This document shows positions 25,023-36,800 of a stretch of DNA of 64,000 bases, in pieces. The position numbers and the translations under genes are program-made. The stretch's first letter is position 1. Every line of letters begins with the position of its first letter. Source of the stretch: Pyrococcus sp. NA2 (GTDB taxonomy: Archaea; Methanobacteriota_B; Thermococci; Thermococcales; Thermococcaceae); NCBI RefSeq assembly GCF_000211475.1, contig NC_015474.1, positions 806,001 through 870,000 on the forward strand, in the 5' to 3' direction. The notes under the pieces were generated by a model. The model made no database searches. It saw nothing but the letters and a program-made list of their open reading frames with translations, and had not been told where the DNA came from.

Positions 25023-25509
25023 ACGGATCCTTTATGAGAAGCATGTCACTCTCTCCAGAGATAACTGAAAAGTAAAGGTAAGAGCATGCCCTCAGATCAT
25101 TCATGAGTCTTCCAATTCTATGCTCAAAGATCCCCCTAAAGGTCAGAGTTAAGGCCAATACAAAGTATCCTCCGTGGACTAAATCAGCGATGTAGAATAG
25201 AACTGCCGTCAGGATGTAAAGAAGGGCATATGCTCCAAAAGGGGGTGAATATCTCGAAAACAATGTCCATAAGGTTGTGAACCTCGACCTCTTGAGTGTC
25301 ATGTATAAGTCTTTATACATTAAGGCTGAAGTTAAGAAGAGGGCAAATGCGACCAGATGAATTAATGCGCTAACGAGATTATATTGTAGGGCATTGAACA
25401 GAAGGAGCACGGCCATTGCACTCGACGCGACTAGCAAAAACATCACATAGACCCTTAGCGTAATGTGAAATAACCTTCTTTCCCTTGGAAAAACAACCTT
25501 AACCTTCAT
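25015..25509 (-). CDS. Small multi-span membrane protein, unknown
   Basis: A longer frame begins at 25602 inside the thiolase gene, but the ATG at 25509 (MKVKVVFPRERRLFHIT) overlaps the thiolase stop by ATGA and follows GGTGATTCC, giving 164 residues. Four membrane segments are visible (near residues 18-40, 45-65, 85-110 and 112-130). No family is recognised. It forms an operon with the TtuA/NcsA-like gene upstream. Confidence 0.6.
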   Translation of the reverse strand: MKVKVVFPRERRLFHITLRVYVMFLLVASSAMAVLLLFNALQYNLVSALIHLVAFALFLTSALMYKDLYMTLKRSRFTTLWTLFSRYSPPFGAYALLYILTAVLFYIADLVHGGYFVLALTLTFRGIFEHRIGRLMNDLRACSYLYFSVISGESDMLLIKDPFM

Positions 25510-26414
25510 GGAATCACCTTGAATTTTATCTCCTTCTTTAACCCCCAGAACCTGCAAAAGGCACAGATATCGCCACTTGAAGGCATTCCACAAATCTTGC
25601 ACTCTTTCAGTTCTCCCTCTCTTATCTCAGGCTCGAATAAATGTTTCTTTTTTACGTACCCTCTGACGAAGTTATATTTAGTCCCTGGCCTCTTCTCCTC
25701 GAGTTCGTTTAAGATTTCCTTCATATCCAATGTAGTCGCACCTCTCGCATATGGACATTCCTCGACTATGTATTCAAGGCCAATGGCCAATGCATAGGCC
25801 ACTACTTCCCTTTCAGTTACCTCATAAAGGGGTTTCACCTTCTTGACGAACTTCCCCTGTCTTGGAAGTATGGGGCCACCTCTAGCTATGTATTCCATGT
25901 TCCAGTGAAGCAAGTTGTTAAGCAGGAAGCTTGCCTCGTCATCCAAGTTATGACCAGTTGCTATGGCATCGAAGCCATTGTCATAGGCAAATTTGTTCAT
26001 TATATATCTCTTCGTGAGACCACAGTAAGAACAGGGAGGCCTTCTAGTCCTAACCTCGCCTATTCCATATCCAAGTATCTCCCTGATTCTGACTATGTGA
26101 AGTTTTGCCCCAATAAGTTCACACTGTTTCCTGGCATACATTTCGCTTTTCTCTGAATATTCGCCAATCCCGAGGTTTATGTGGAGGCATTCTATGTTGT
26201 AACCTAGTTTCTTAAGCACATAGGCTGTAACAGCTGAATCCTTTCCGCCACTCACAGCCACCAATACTTTTTCGTTCTTCTTCAGTAGCCTATACTTTTC
26301 TATTGTTCTCTGGACTTTATTTTCAAAGTATTCTTTGAAGTGTTCCTCGCAAAGGTACATCTTTGGATGGTGCAATTTTATGTAGGCCTCTCTAGAGCAA
26401 AATTTGCATCTCAT
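25506..26414 (-). CDS. tRNA 2-thiouridine synthetase, TtuA/NcsA type
   Basis: The 302-residue protein is a PP-loop adenylating enzyme that thiolates tRNA. It has an N-terminal zinc finger (CKFC at 3, CEEH near 22), the PP-loop VAVSGGKDSAVTAYVL near 54, the cluster-binding CSYCGLTKR near 131 with a third cysteine in EECPYARGATT near 222, and a C-terminal zinc ribbon (CKICG and CAFC). Three cysteines holding a 4Fe-4S cluster are established for TtuA, which makes the thermostabilising 5-methyl-2-thiouridine 54. NcsA, acting at wobble position 34, is the alternative and sequence by eye does not decide. Confidence 0.85.
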   Translation of the reverse strand: MRCKFCSREAYIKLHHPKMYLCEEHFKEYFENKVQRTIEKYRLLKKNEKVLVAVSGGKDSAVTAYVLKKLGYNIECLHINLGIGEYSEKSEMYARKQCELIGAKLHIVRIREILGYGIGEVRTRRPPCSYCGLTKRYIMNKFAYDNGFDAIATGHNLDDEASFLLNNLLHWNMEYIARGGPILPRQGKFVKKVKPLYEVTEREVVAYALAIGLEYIVEECPYARGATTLDMKEILNELEEKRPGTKYNFVRGYVKKKHLFEPEIREGELKECKICGMPSSGDICAFCRFWGLKKEIKFKVIP

Positions 26415-26487
26415 AGTCCTTCAGCCTCCCAATGGCAATATTTAAATCATGTGACTTTGAATACTACCTTTACGGTAGGTGAAATAA

Positions 26488-27630
26488 ATGGACATATTTT
26501 TAGAACTTGCCGTGATTTTGATGGTTGCTAAAATCTTTGGTTACCTATCTGTGAGGCTTGGTTTTCCAGCTGCATTAGGTCAGCTGTTTGGTGGAATATT
26601 AATAGGTCCTTCAATTCTTGGCATCGTTAAGTACAGTTCAAACATTCAGTTCTTGGCCGAGTTAGGAGTTGTAATGCTTCTCTTCCTTGCTGGACTTGAA
26701 ACTGATGTTGAGGAGTTTAAGCATGTGGGCTTTTCTGCATTTATAGTTGCAATCATGGGGGTCTTCGTTCCATTCTTGTTAGGCTACCTTGTCTCAATTC
26801 TGTATGGGTATGACAATCTGAAGGCTCTCTTCTTTGGGGGTATACTTACTGCAACAAGTGTTGGCTTGACGACGAGCATATTAATTGAGATGAAGAAGCT
26901 TAGGACCAAGGTTGGGACGACCATATTGGCGGCTGCAATAGTCGACGATGTCCTTGGCATAATAATTCTAACCCTGCTCGTTGCCATGAGTAGTAGGGGT
27001 GGAGTTGAAATTAGGGACATAGAGATAATACTCTTGGAAGTTGTCCTATACTTTGCACTTGGTCTTTTGATAGGACATCCCTTGGTAAGGGAGCTTTTGA
27101 GCATCTCAGAGAAGATAACGTTGCCAGAGACGGTAACAACATTTGCAATAGTGATAATGCTGTTCTTTGCTTACCTTGCTGAAAAGTTCCAGCTTGCTGG
27201 AATTACAGGGGCTTATCTGGCTGGGATTTTGGTTTCTACGGCAGGAGGGTCAAAGAAGGTGACCGATAAGATAATGACGATAGGATATTCCCTCTTCATC
27301 CCAATATTTCTAGTTAGCATAGGGATTGAAACTGATGTTAGGATGTTGACTCATGCAGGGTTGTTTGCTATCCTATACTCAGTGGTGGCAATAGTTGGGA
27401 AGATAATAGGATGTGGATTTGGGGCGATATTGACAAAGTTCAAGCCACTTGAAGCAATTCAAGTTGGGATTGGGATGATACCGAGGATGGAGGTCGCGCT
27501 CATAATAGCGAATGTTGGGCTGAGGGAGGGAATATTGACTAGGGGAACTCTAGCAATCCCCGTGACTATGGTTGTTGTGACGACAATAGTGACACCTTTC
27601 CTCTTGAAATTGGCATTTTCTAAAGGTTAA
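26488..27630 (+). CDS. Na+/H+ antiporter, CPA2 (KefB/NapA-like)
   Basis: The 380-residue protein has about 12-13 membrane segments. Family features include FPAALGQLFGGILIGPSILG near residue 27, ELGVVMLLFLAGLETDVEEF near 59, the ATSVGLTTSIL region near 122 and the ion-binding AAAIVDDVLGIIILT near 149 (tandem aspartates in the core helix of electrogenic CPA2 exchangers). It lacks a C-terminal TrkA-N regulatory domain. Expected job: sodium or potassium extrusion against protons. A TATA-like AATATTTAAATCATG lies 45 bases upstream, and a CTACC-tttac-GGTAG inverted repeat spans 26464-26478 just before the ribosome site. Confidence 0.88.
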   Translation: MDIFLELAVILMVAKIFGYLSVRLGFPAALGQLFGGILIGPSILGIVKYSSNIQFLAELGVVMLLFLAGLETDVEEFKHVGFSAFIVAIMGVFVPFLLGYLVSILYGYDNLKALFFGGILTATSVGLTTSILIEMKKLRTKVGTTILAAAIVDDVLGIIILTLLVAMSSRGGVEIRDIEIILLEVVLYFALGLLIGHPLVRELLSISEKITLPETVTTFAIVIMLFFAYLAEKFQLAGITGAYLAGILVSTAGGSKKVTDKIMTIGYSLFIPIFLVSIGIETDVRMLTHAGLFAILYSVVAIVGKIIGCGFGAILTKFKPLEAIQVGIGMIPRMEVALIIANVGLREGILTRGTLAIPVTMVVVTTIVTPFLLKLAFSKG

Positions 27631-29066
27631 TCGAGGCTCTCAACTTTTTCCTTCCAGTTTCCAGGCTTTTTAAACTCCTTTAAAGTGTAAAGTCCTTCTT
27701 TGACTAGGATCCCTCTAGCGGCCATTATTCCAGTTGCTGCGGCGTTTACTATATCCCTGCTAAGTCCTGCTCCGTCTCCTGCGGCGAATACATTTTCTAT
27801 GCTCGTCTCAAGAAGTTCATTTACCTCAACCCTCATTGCATAGTACTTTATCTCGGGGGCATAGAGTAATGTGTGATCGCTTGCTACCCCAGGGATAACC
27901 TTGTCAAGTCTTTCAAGGCCCTCTATAATGTTCGTAACAACCCTATGCGGAAGGGCCATTGCTATGTCTCCTGGGGTTACATGTTTAAGGGTTGGTTCAA
28001 CGTCGCTCTTCCTTATCCTTGACCATGTACTTCTTCTCCCCCTTCTGAGATCTCCAAGTCTCTGTATTATTGGTTTCCCTCCTCCAATTGTAGTTGCCAA
28101 TTGGGCTATACTCCTACCATAGGCGGTTGTATCCTCAACAGGTTCCGTCAGCTCTATCCTAGTCAGCAGGGCGAAGTTCGTGTTGTTACTCTTCCTTTCC
28201 CTCATAGAATGACCGTTTACACCAACGTAACCATCATACCTCTCTTCAACAACGAAACCGTAGGGATTCGTACAGAATGTCCTAACGAAATCATCGTAGG
28301 TGTCTGTGTAGATGTGGAACTTTGGGTCATGATTTATACTTGTTATCGGCTCCATTACTATTGCGGGAACCTCTACACGGACTCCAACGTCTATGGGTCC
28401 ATGTCTTGCCTTTAGTCCTATCTTCTGTGCAACCTCGTGGAACCAATCGGCTCCTCCCCTTCCTGGGGCGACTATTATGTACTTGGCCTTTATCGTCATG
28501 ACGTCCCTACCTTTCCTGACCTTTACCCAACCTTTGTTGAACTCTAAGGCCTTGGTCCATAGTAGGAATTTCACTCCTTTACTCTCCAGATGGCTCTTTA
28601 TGCTCTTTATAACCTTGGGGGTGTGGTCACTTCCTATGTGCCTCTGAATTATTGGGATGAACTTAACCCCAGCTTGTGCAGCCTTTCTTTCCCAGTATCT
28701 TATCTGTTCTGGGTCTCCTTTGTAGAGATTCCTGGGGGCCCCATGTTTTAGTAGGATTTGGTCAACTTCCCAAACGAGTTGCCAAGAATAGTTCTCATCG
28801 TTAGTTAACTCCGTTAAATTTCCGCCTATGTCAGGTCTTAGATTAACTGTACCATCGCTGAGTCCTCCCGCTCCACCGACTCCACTCATTATATGGCAGG
28901 GTTTGCAACCTATGCAGTAGCCAAGCTCGTACATTGGACATACTCTTTGATCCACATCTCCTCCTTCTTCAATTATAAGAACCTTCAGCTTGCTCCTCTC
29001 TGCGAGCTCATAAGCAGCAAAAAGACCTGCAGGGCCAGCTCCTATAATTACTACATCAAACTCCAT
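27627..29066 (-). CDS. FAD-dependent dehydrogenase (COG2509-like)
   Basis: The 479-residue flavoprotein opens with a dinucleotide fold VVIIGAGPAGLFAAYELAER, a second nucleotide site IIVAPGRGGADW near 205 and a terminal FAD contact VFAAGDGAGLSRDIVNAAA near 437. A cysteine-rich CPMYELGYCIGCKPCHIMSG near residue 43 could bind a metal or redox centre. The family (uncharacterised FAD dehydrogenases) has no known substrate. It converges with the antiporter, overlapping by four bases, and has its own TATA-like TTTATAAAGC near 29097-29106. Confidence 0.82.
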   Translation of the reverse strand: MEFDVVIIGAGPAGLFAAYELAERSKLKVLIIEEGGDVDQRVCPMYELGYCIGCKPCHIMSGVGGAGGLSDGTVNLRPDIGGNLTELTNDENYSWQLVWEVDQILLKHGAPRNLYKGDPEQIRYWERKAAQAGVKFIPIIQRHIGSDHTPKVIKSIKSHLESKGVKFLLWTKALEFNKGWVKVRKGRDVMTIKAKYIIVAPGRGGADWFHEVAQKIGLKARHGPIDVGVRVEVPAIVMEPITSINHDPKFHIYTDTYDDFVRTFCTNPYGFVVEERYDGYVGVNGHSMRERKSNNTNFALLTRIELTEPVEDTTAYGRSIAQLATTIGGGKPIIQRLGDLRRGRRSTWSRIRKSDVEPTLKHVTPGDIAMALPHRVVTNIIEGLERLDKVIPGVASDHTLLYAPEIKYYAMRVEVNELLETSIENVFAAGDGAGLSRDIVNAAATGIMAARGILVKEGLYTLKEFKKPGNWKEKVESLD

Positions 29067-29145
29067 ATTTCCCTAACCCAGCTCGAGGGCTCTTCGTTTA
29101 TAAAGCTTTTGGCAAAATTGGAGAACAAATAGACGCATTTATACA

Positions 29146-29469
29146 TTATCTTGTCAAAGCTTTCCTCAGTCTCTCAAGTACTGAAGGTGGAGCAGGACCA
29201 TCGAGACCCACAAGGGGCACCTCATCTCCCTGGATTATCCTTTCAAGTATTGAACAGGCCCACTCAAATGCCTCAGTATAGTTGTTTACCTCAACTCTCT
29301 CATCAACCCTATACCATTCATCCCCCCGCTTGTCATATATAGCCAACATGGGGGGCAGAGGCTCACATGGACAATCCACGTAGATTAGCTCAATTATGAA
29401 GTCTCCCAAATCAAGAAACCCCTCGCTCTTCAACTTGTCCTTCCACCCCATCAACAATTTGTGAAACAT
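29146..29469 (-). CDS. Small protein of unknown function
   Basis: The 107-residue soluble protein is acidic and has no recognised motif; notable is a CPCEPLPPMLAIYDKRGDEW segment with two close cysteines. An internal ATG at 29448 is an alternative start. It diverges from the phosphoesterase gene with about 70 bases between starts. The proline-rich PLVGLDGPAPPSVLERLRK tail suggests a compact protein-binding domain, which is speculation. Confidence 0.6.
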   Translation of the reverse strand: MFHKLLMGWKDKLKSEGFLDLGDFIIELIYVDCPCEPLPPMLAIYDKRGDEWYRVDERVEVNNYTEAFEWACSILERIIQGDEVPLVGLDGPAPPSVLERLRKALTR

Positions 29470-29540
29470 TTTTCATATTTAAGCTTATTTCCAAGGCTAA
29501 CCTTTTATTCTCAAGACCATGTAATGATATGGGGGCTGAG

Positions 29541-30176
29541 ATGAGAATAGTGGCTGTAACGGATATACATGGGAAGAAATCTTCAGTAGCTTCCCTTGTA
29601 GAGAAACTAGAGGCAAGTGTTGTTCTTATAGCCGGCGACATAACGCACTTCGGTAACGGTCATGAGGCTGAGGAAATCCTTGAACCCCTATTGAATTCTG
29701 GAGTTAAAGTTCTTGCAGTTATGGGGAACTGTGATGGTAGGGACGTTCTCCAAAAAATTGAGGAACTGGGGATAAGCGTCCATGACAAAAGGGTTGAGAT
29801 TGGGGGAATAGGTGTGGTAGGCTTTGGAGGGTCTAATATAACGCCATTCTCAACGATATGGGAGTTTTCCGACGATGAAATTTACAACTCACTTAAAAGA
29901 AACTACAGAGATGGAGACGTGCTCTTGACTCATGCTCCTCCATATGGAACGAAGCTTGACAAAACCTATTCTGGAGTTCATGCGGGGAGTAGGGGACTCA
30001 GGAGATTCATAGAAGAGGAGCAGCCCCCACTCTGCGCCTGTGGACATATCCATGAAGGTAGGGGAATTGAGAGGATTGGAAGTTCGATAGCCGTTAATCC
30101 TGGCCCACTTTCGAGAGGATATTACGCTTTAATAGATACGGATGAATGGAGGGTTGACCTTAAGAGGTTATGGTGA
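29541..30176 (+). CDS. Metallophosphoesterase
   Basis: The 211-residue calcineurin-like phosphoesterase has all metal-binding motifs in order: VTDIHG near residue 6, AGDITH near 34, MGNCDG near 66, LTHAPPYG near 133 and CGHIHEGRG near 167. Such enzymes hydrolyse phosphodiesters or phosphomonoesters with two metal ions; substrate unknown. An upstream in-frame ATG at 29529 exists, but GGGGGCTGAG directly precedes the ATG at 29541. The acylphosphatase gene follows six bases downstream, so the two phosphate-ester hydrolases are co-transcribed. Confidence 0.87.
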   Translation: MRIVAVTDIHGKKSSVASLVEKLEASVVLIAGDITHFGNGHEAEEILEPLLNSGVKVLAVMGNCDGRDVLQKIEELGISVHDKRVEIGGIGVVGFGGSNITPFSTIWEFSDDEIYNSLKRNYRDGDVLLTHAPPYGTKLDKTYSGVHAGSRGLRRFIEEEQPPLCACGHIHEGRGIERIGSSIAVNPGPLSRGYYALIDTDEWRVDLKRLW

Positions 30177-30182
30177 TGCGGT

Positions 30183-30441
30183 ATGGGTATAGTTAGGGCT
30201 CATCTTAGGATATATGGCAGGGTTCAGGGCGTTGGCTTTAGATGGAGCATGCAGAGAGAGGCTAGGAAACTCGGGGTAAATGGGTGGGTTAGAAACTTGC
30301 CAGACGGTAGCGTTGAGGCAGTGCTCGAGGGGGAGGAGGAGAGGGTCGAAGCATTAATTGGCTGGGCCCATCAAGGGCCTCCCCTCGCCAGGGTCACCAG
30401 GGTTGAAGTTAAATGGGAGGAGCCAAAAGGAGAAAAAGGCT

Positions 30442-30458
<17 letters not shown>
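30183..30458 (+). CDS. acyP: Acylphosphatase
   Basis: The 91-residue protein has the complete acylphosphatase signature [20 protein letters not shown] with the catalytic arginine, then [20 protein letters not shown] with the catalytic asparagine. It hydrolyses acyl phosphates such as carbamoyl phosphate or 1,3-bisphosphoglycerate. Length is standard. Its 3' end overlaps the convergent ACT-regulator gene by 17 bases. Confidence 0.94.
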
Positions 30459-32593
<2,135 letters not shown>

Positions 32594-32637
32594 TTCTTTG
32601 GTTTCTTTCTCCTTTTGAGGCTTATCCTTCTTCACTC

Positions 32638-32655
32638 CACTAAGAACTTTTAGTG
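32638..32655 (+). terminator. Hairpin downstream of guaB
   Basis: CACTAA and TTAGTG flank a six-base loop, 45 bases after the guaB stop. The preceding stretch (CTTTGGTTTCTTTCTCC) is pyrimidine-rich, as in archaeal termination regions. Confidence 0.35.
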
Positions 32656-32714
32656 AAAGTACAATCATTTTAAAAATTTAAATACGCTTAAATTTTGTTT
32701 TCATTTACCAAAAG

Positions 32715-32740
32715 CTATTTAAATAGTTGAACTATTTATA
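32715..32740 (+). promoter_or_regulatory. Promoter of the LAGLIDADG gene with 12-bp palindrome
   Basis: CTATTTAAATAG (32715-32726) is a perfect palindrome that doubles as a TATA box; a near copy, CTATTTATAAG, begins at 32732. With usual spacing the RNA would start at about 32743-32746, at the ATG, so the message looks leaderless. No ribosome site is present. Confidence 0.5.
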
Positions 32741-32745
32741 AGTTC

Positions 32746-33564
32746 ATGAGGAAGATCTCGGAGTTGAGTCTAGATGAGGCTGAGCATATAAAGAAGAGAA
32801 TCCCGGAGCTTAGAGACGAAGGACTTAGCTACTCAAAGATAGTGGAGATAATTAAGGAGGAGTTCCACGTTAGCATTTCCAAGGCAACGGTAATTAGATG
32901 GTGCAAAGGGACGAGTGATCTTGGGAATAGGATAAAAAGGGTAAATCTTGAGCCTTCCCCTCAACTGGCGTATATAATAGGGGTCTACTTTGGAGACGGT
33001 AGCATAGATTCCGATGAGAGGTATAGGTATAGGGTTAGGCTCAAGGTCGTTGATAAGGAGTTCGCTGAAGCTTTTGCAAATGCACTTAAGGATATAGGGG
33101 CAAATCCTAGAATTTATTTTGAAGGCTCTACAGGTAGATGGTGCGCTGAAGCCACAAGCAAAGAGCTTTACATGTTCTTGAGTAAGCCAAAAGAAGAACT
33201 CCTGAGGATTGCTGAAATGTTTCCCAGGGAGTTTATAAGGGGGTTCTTTGATAGTGAAGGCTATGTTTTTGTAGATCCAAAAGACCCCAGAATGGCATAC
33301 ATTAGTGTCTGGAATTATGATAGAGAGCTATTGGAGATATGTAGACGTCTCCTACTGAACAATTTTAACATACACTCGACAATTTTCCTTAAACGCGAGA
33401 AGAACTCCGAGGTTATTATCAGAGGAAAAGTATGCAAATATAACGGAGATCTCTATGAGCTTAGGATATATAGACGAGAGAGCGTTAAGGCATTTGGTGA
33501 GAGAATTGGCCTAACTATTGATAGAAAGTGGCGAGCTCTTAAATCATTTTTACTTTCATACTGA
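32746..33564 (+). CDS. Free-standing LAGLIDADG homing endonuclease-like protein
   Basis: The 272-residue protein has an N-terminal helix-turn-helix-like domain (residues 1-65: YSKIVEIIKEEFHVSISKAT). Two LAGLIDADG repeats follow: LAYIIGVYFGDGSID near residue 74 and FIRGFFDSEGYV near 162, each with the acidic catalytic residue (D of GDG, E of SEG). Family enzymes cut long specific DNA sites and drive spread of introns or inteins. Here no intron or intein context is seen: the gene is independent, with its own leaderless promoter, between guaB and initiator tRNA. It may be a stranded mobile gene or one recruited as a DNA-binding regulator. Confidence 0.82.
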   Translation: MRKISELSLDEAEHIKKRIPELRDEGLSYSKIVEIIKEEFHVSISKATVIRWCKGTSDLGNRIKRVNLEPSPQLAYIIGVYFGDGSIDSDERYRYRVRLKVVDKEFAEAFANALKDIGANPRIYFEGSTGRWCAEATSKELYMFLSKPKEELLRIAEMFPREFIRGFFDSEGYVFVDPKDPRMAYISVWNYDRELLEICRRLLLNNFNIHSTIFLKREKNSEVIIRGKVCKYNGDLYELRIYRRESVKAFGERIGLTIDRKWRALKSFLLSY

Positions 33565-33591
33565 GTAAAAATATTACAACCAAAAGTAGAA

Positions 33592-33669
33592 TGGTAGCGG
33601 GGCGAGGATTTGAACCTCGGACCTCCGGGTTATGAGCCCGGCGGGCACTCCTAGCTGCCCCACCCCGCT
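33592..33669 (-). tRNA. Initiator tRNA-Met (CAT)
   Basis: The full cloverleaf is readable: acceptor AGCGGGG/CCCCGCT, D stem GGGC/GCCC, anticodon stem CCGGG/CCCGG with loop CTCATAA, T stem CGAGG/CCTCG with TTCAAAT loop, discriminator A and an encoded CCA. The A1-T72 closing pair and the three consecutive G-C pairs next to the anticodon loop are the marks of archaeal initiator tRNA rather than elongator Met. No intron is present. Confidence 0.95.
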
Positions 33670-33698
33670 GCTACGCCCATATATAATCCAAAGATTCT

Positions 33699-33710
33699 GA
33701 TTTATAAACT
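33699..33710 (-). promoter_or_regulatory. TATA box for initiator tRNA
   Basis: On the minus strand AGTTTATAAATC lies about 35 bases before the mature tRNA 5' end, giving an expected leader of about ten bases for RNase P removal. Confidence 0.5.
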
Positions 33711-33830
33711 TTGTGCCCCTTTTAATGCTCACTTACGATCATCAAAGAGAAACACTTATAATTAAATGCCTTCATTAAATGATTAGTGAACTCATGGTAT
33801 CATACTCCAGATGAAAGGAGGTGAAACTTA

Positions 33831-36800
33831 ATGGATAGGAAAGCATTAAGTGGAATTATAATCCTCATTTTGATATTTTCAATGGCACAAGTGTTTAGGC
33901 CAGTTTCAGCGACGCCATCAAGTGTGCCAGTGTCTTCCTCGGATTTGCTAATACCAAGAAAAACTGGTCTGAACTGGGTTCCTCTTGAAGAATACTCTAA
34001 GCTCACCGGACGCACATTTCCAGTAATGAATGAAGAGGCGTATAAGGAAGCAATAAAGTATGCCCCATTCTACCTCGGAAGAACACCACCTCTAGATCAG
34101 GGGAATGATAATCAGCTTCCCTCTAGAGTTGAAAACACTGAATATCTACCCCCAGTTGGTGACCAAGGGTACGTGAATTCCTGTACTGCATGGAGTTCTA
34201 CATACTATGTGTGGACTTACATGATAAACTGGTGGAGAAACAATCCACATCCAGATAGTCCCGATGAGATTATGAATCCAACCTTTACGTACAACTTGAT
34301 CAATGGTGGGAGCGATAGCGGATCTGGCATGTGGGATGCAATGAACGTAATATCAACAATAGGAGCTGTACCATTGGATGCATTCCCAGTTTACGTCCTC
34401 GGTGAGTATGGAGATCCTGAGAACTATGCATGGGTCTGGCCAAACTTGACCCAGTGGATGATAGCTCCTCATAACAGTGGAACTTATGACATGTATATTT
34501 GGCAGTGGTATGACTCTCCGAATAATCCCTTATATAATTATCCAGGGATGTGGTATATTCTCTATTTGGACAATGACACCCAGTGGAACTATCTGAAGGG
34601 ATTACTCTATAATGGATATGTAATCCAGACCGCAATTCTAGTGTTGCCGAGCTTTGATTACCTTAACCATCCAGAGTACATAATTGACAGACTAGATCGT
34701 TACATAAGGTTAAGCAAGTATTATTCAGACATGTACTGGACCAGTGGAGATTACGCAACTTGGACAGTGGAAATTCTATTAAGCTGGGTCCAGGCTACAT
34801 ATTCTAATATTAATCCAGGAAGTAATATAACTCCTTCAATAGAATTGATAAAGGACGTACTCACAAAGGACTTTGGGGTTTCTCTGGATGATACTATACC
34901 TGAAGCAGTTCAAAAGATAAATGCCACGTTCTACACTAGATTCGTGAACAACGAAACTTGGTGGGAGGAAGCAAGCTTCTACCTATCTGCGTATTCACTC
35001 AAGGGTGAAGAATGGTTCGTAAACAACGCCTTCGTCGATATGTACGCTATTATAAACCTAATGCTAATGCTCCATTACATTCCGGAGGGGACATATGTTG
35101 CATCTGGGTTGATAAGCTACGTTGACTTCCCAACATTCTATCAGGCACGGGTTGGTGGGCACGCCGTAACAATAATAGGATACGATGATAATGCTACAAC
35201 TCCTGATGGAAAGGGAGCTTTACTAATGGTTAACTCTTGGGGTGAAGAGTGGGGTGACAAGGGATTCTGGAAGTACTCTTATGAGGCAGCGAGAACTTAC
35301 ACTTATTATGACTATCGCTATAAAAACAAGCCATATGTTATATCAGTGAGGAACCTTATTTCATTGCCAGTGTTCATATCTTATGACGAGGCCTTTGTCT
35401 ATGTTCCAAAGGCAGCTGAGTACGCTCCAAGACTAATGACAATTGTTGGAATTGAACACCCCTTCAGAGGAGAAGTAATAGACGGTGTATATAATGCAAC
35501 AACTCGTGGCCTTATTACTTTAGCCGGAATTCCAATTGGCATAGCTGTAAATGACACACCAGTGGGAGAGCACAGTTTCCTCGACTTTTGGAAAGACTAC
35601 ATCTCAGATATAGAGTTAGCGGAAGCATCCCCAGAAGACATACCTCAAGCTCATCCCTTCCCAGAGAGCCCAATGGCATTTGATGTTAGCAATCTTGCCC
35701 AAAACTTAGTCTACTATCTCCAGGAAACGGGTGCAACGCCGCTTTACGTTGACTTCTATGTAGGATTAAAGGACATCTTGGCAGATAACTACACGGGAAC
35801 CCTCTACAACTTCACAATCCTTCTAAACGTCAATGGAGAGTACAAAGTTCTAGGAAGCCTAGAGGAGAACATCACGATTCCCGATGGTGGAAGTATAGTG
35901 GTTCCCGTGGAAGTTCCAGTTGTATCATATGACAAGGCTCCCAACAATGAGACACTCATGTACGGAAACTTCAACGTTAGCATATACAGCATAATTCCAC
36001 TCTCAGGAGCAAGAATTGTTATCGGTAACGAATCCTATGAGCTGACAGCTGAGGAAGGAGGGCACTACTTCTATGCAACAGCAATAGCCGAGAAGTTAAG
36101 ATTGCCAGCGGGTACATACAACTATACGATAATTGTTACATATCCCAACGGGGAAGAAGTTGAATTGCCAAAAAGAACCGTGACGATAAGCGGTCCAGTA
36201 GTCCACATAATATCTCCGAAAGATACCATATACAATACAACGGTCATCCCTGTGAAGGTTTCAGTGATGCACAGTCTTGAGCTTGTGAACATAACGGCAA
36301 GGGTCAATGGCAAGCTCATCGAGCTAGCCTACAACGAGACCTCAGGTTACTACACTGGAACAGTCGAACTTGGGGATGGAGCTTACACTCTAGTTGTGTC
36401 AGCTACTGATGTATTCAACAACACTGGAGTTGCAAAGGTGTACTTCGTGGTGAACTCAGGAGCCAATGTTAATACTGTAACTGTTGAGAACAGACAGATA
36501 ACCGTTGGTACAACAGGAAACGTTAAAGTAGCCGTGAAGGGAGAGAAAGTTGTCGCTAGTGTGACAACATCAGCAGGAGTCTACGAGGTTGAGGTTCCTG
36601 TGGTCAACAATGCTCCATCGATATTTGTTGACTCCTCAGCATTGGAAGAGGTAGTTTCCGGAAATGCAAATGTAACATTGGTTGCGGGGTGGAATGCCAG
36701 TGTTAAGGCAACCACTGAGGTTGGTGAGCCTGAAAATGTTAATGGCAAGCTATTGTATCCGGTAACGATAAAGGCTGATGTAAAGGTTGGGGAGAATGGT

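Noticed and set aside
26464-26478. CTACC-tttac-GGTAG repeat before the antiporter gene as an operator
   Set aside because: The right arm is also the ribosome site region (GGTAGGTG), so symmetry may be chance; mentioned with the gene only.
33713-33740. Possible further box C/D RNA beside the initiator tRNA
   Set aside because: TGATGA is present on the minus strand but no CTGA boxes follow at suitable spacing.
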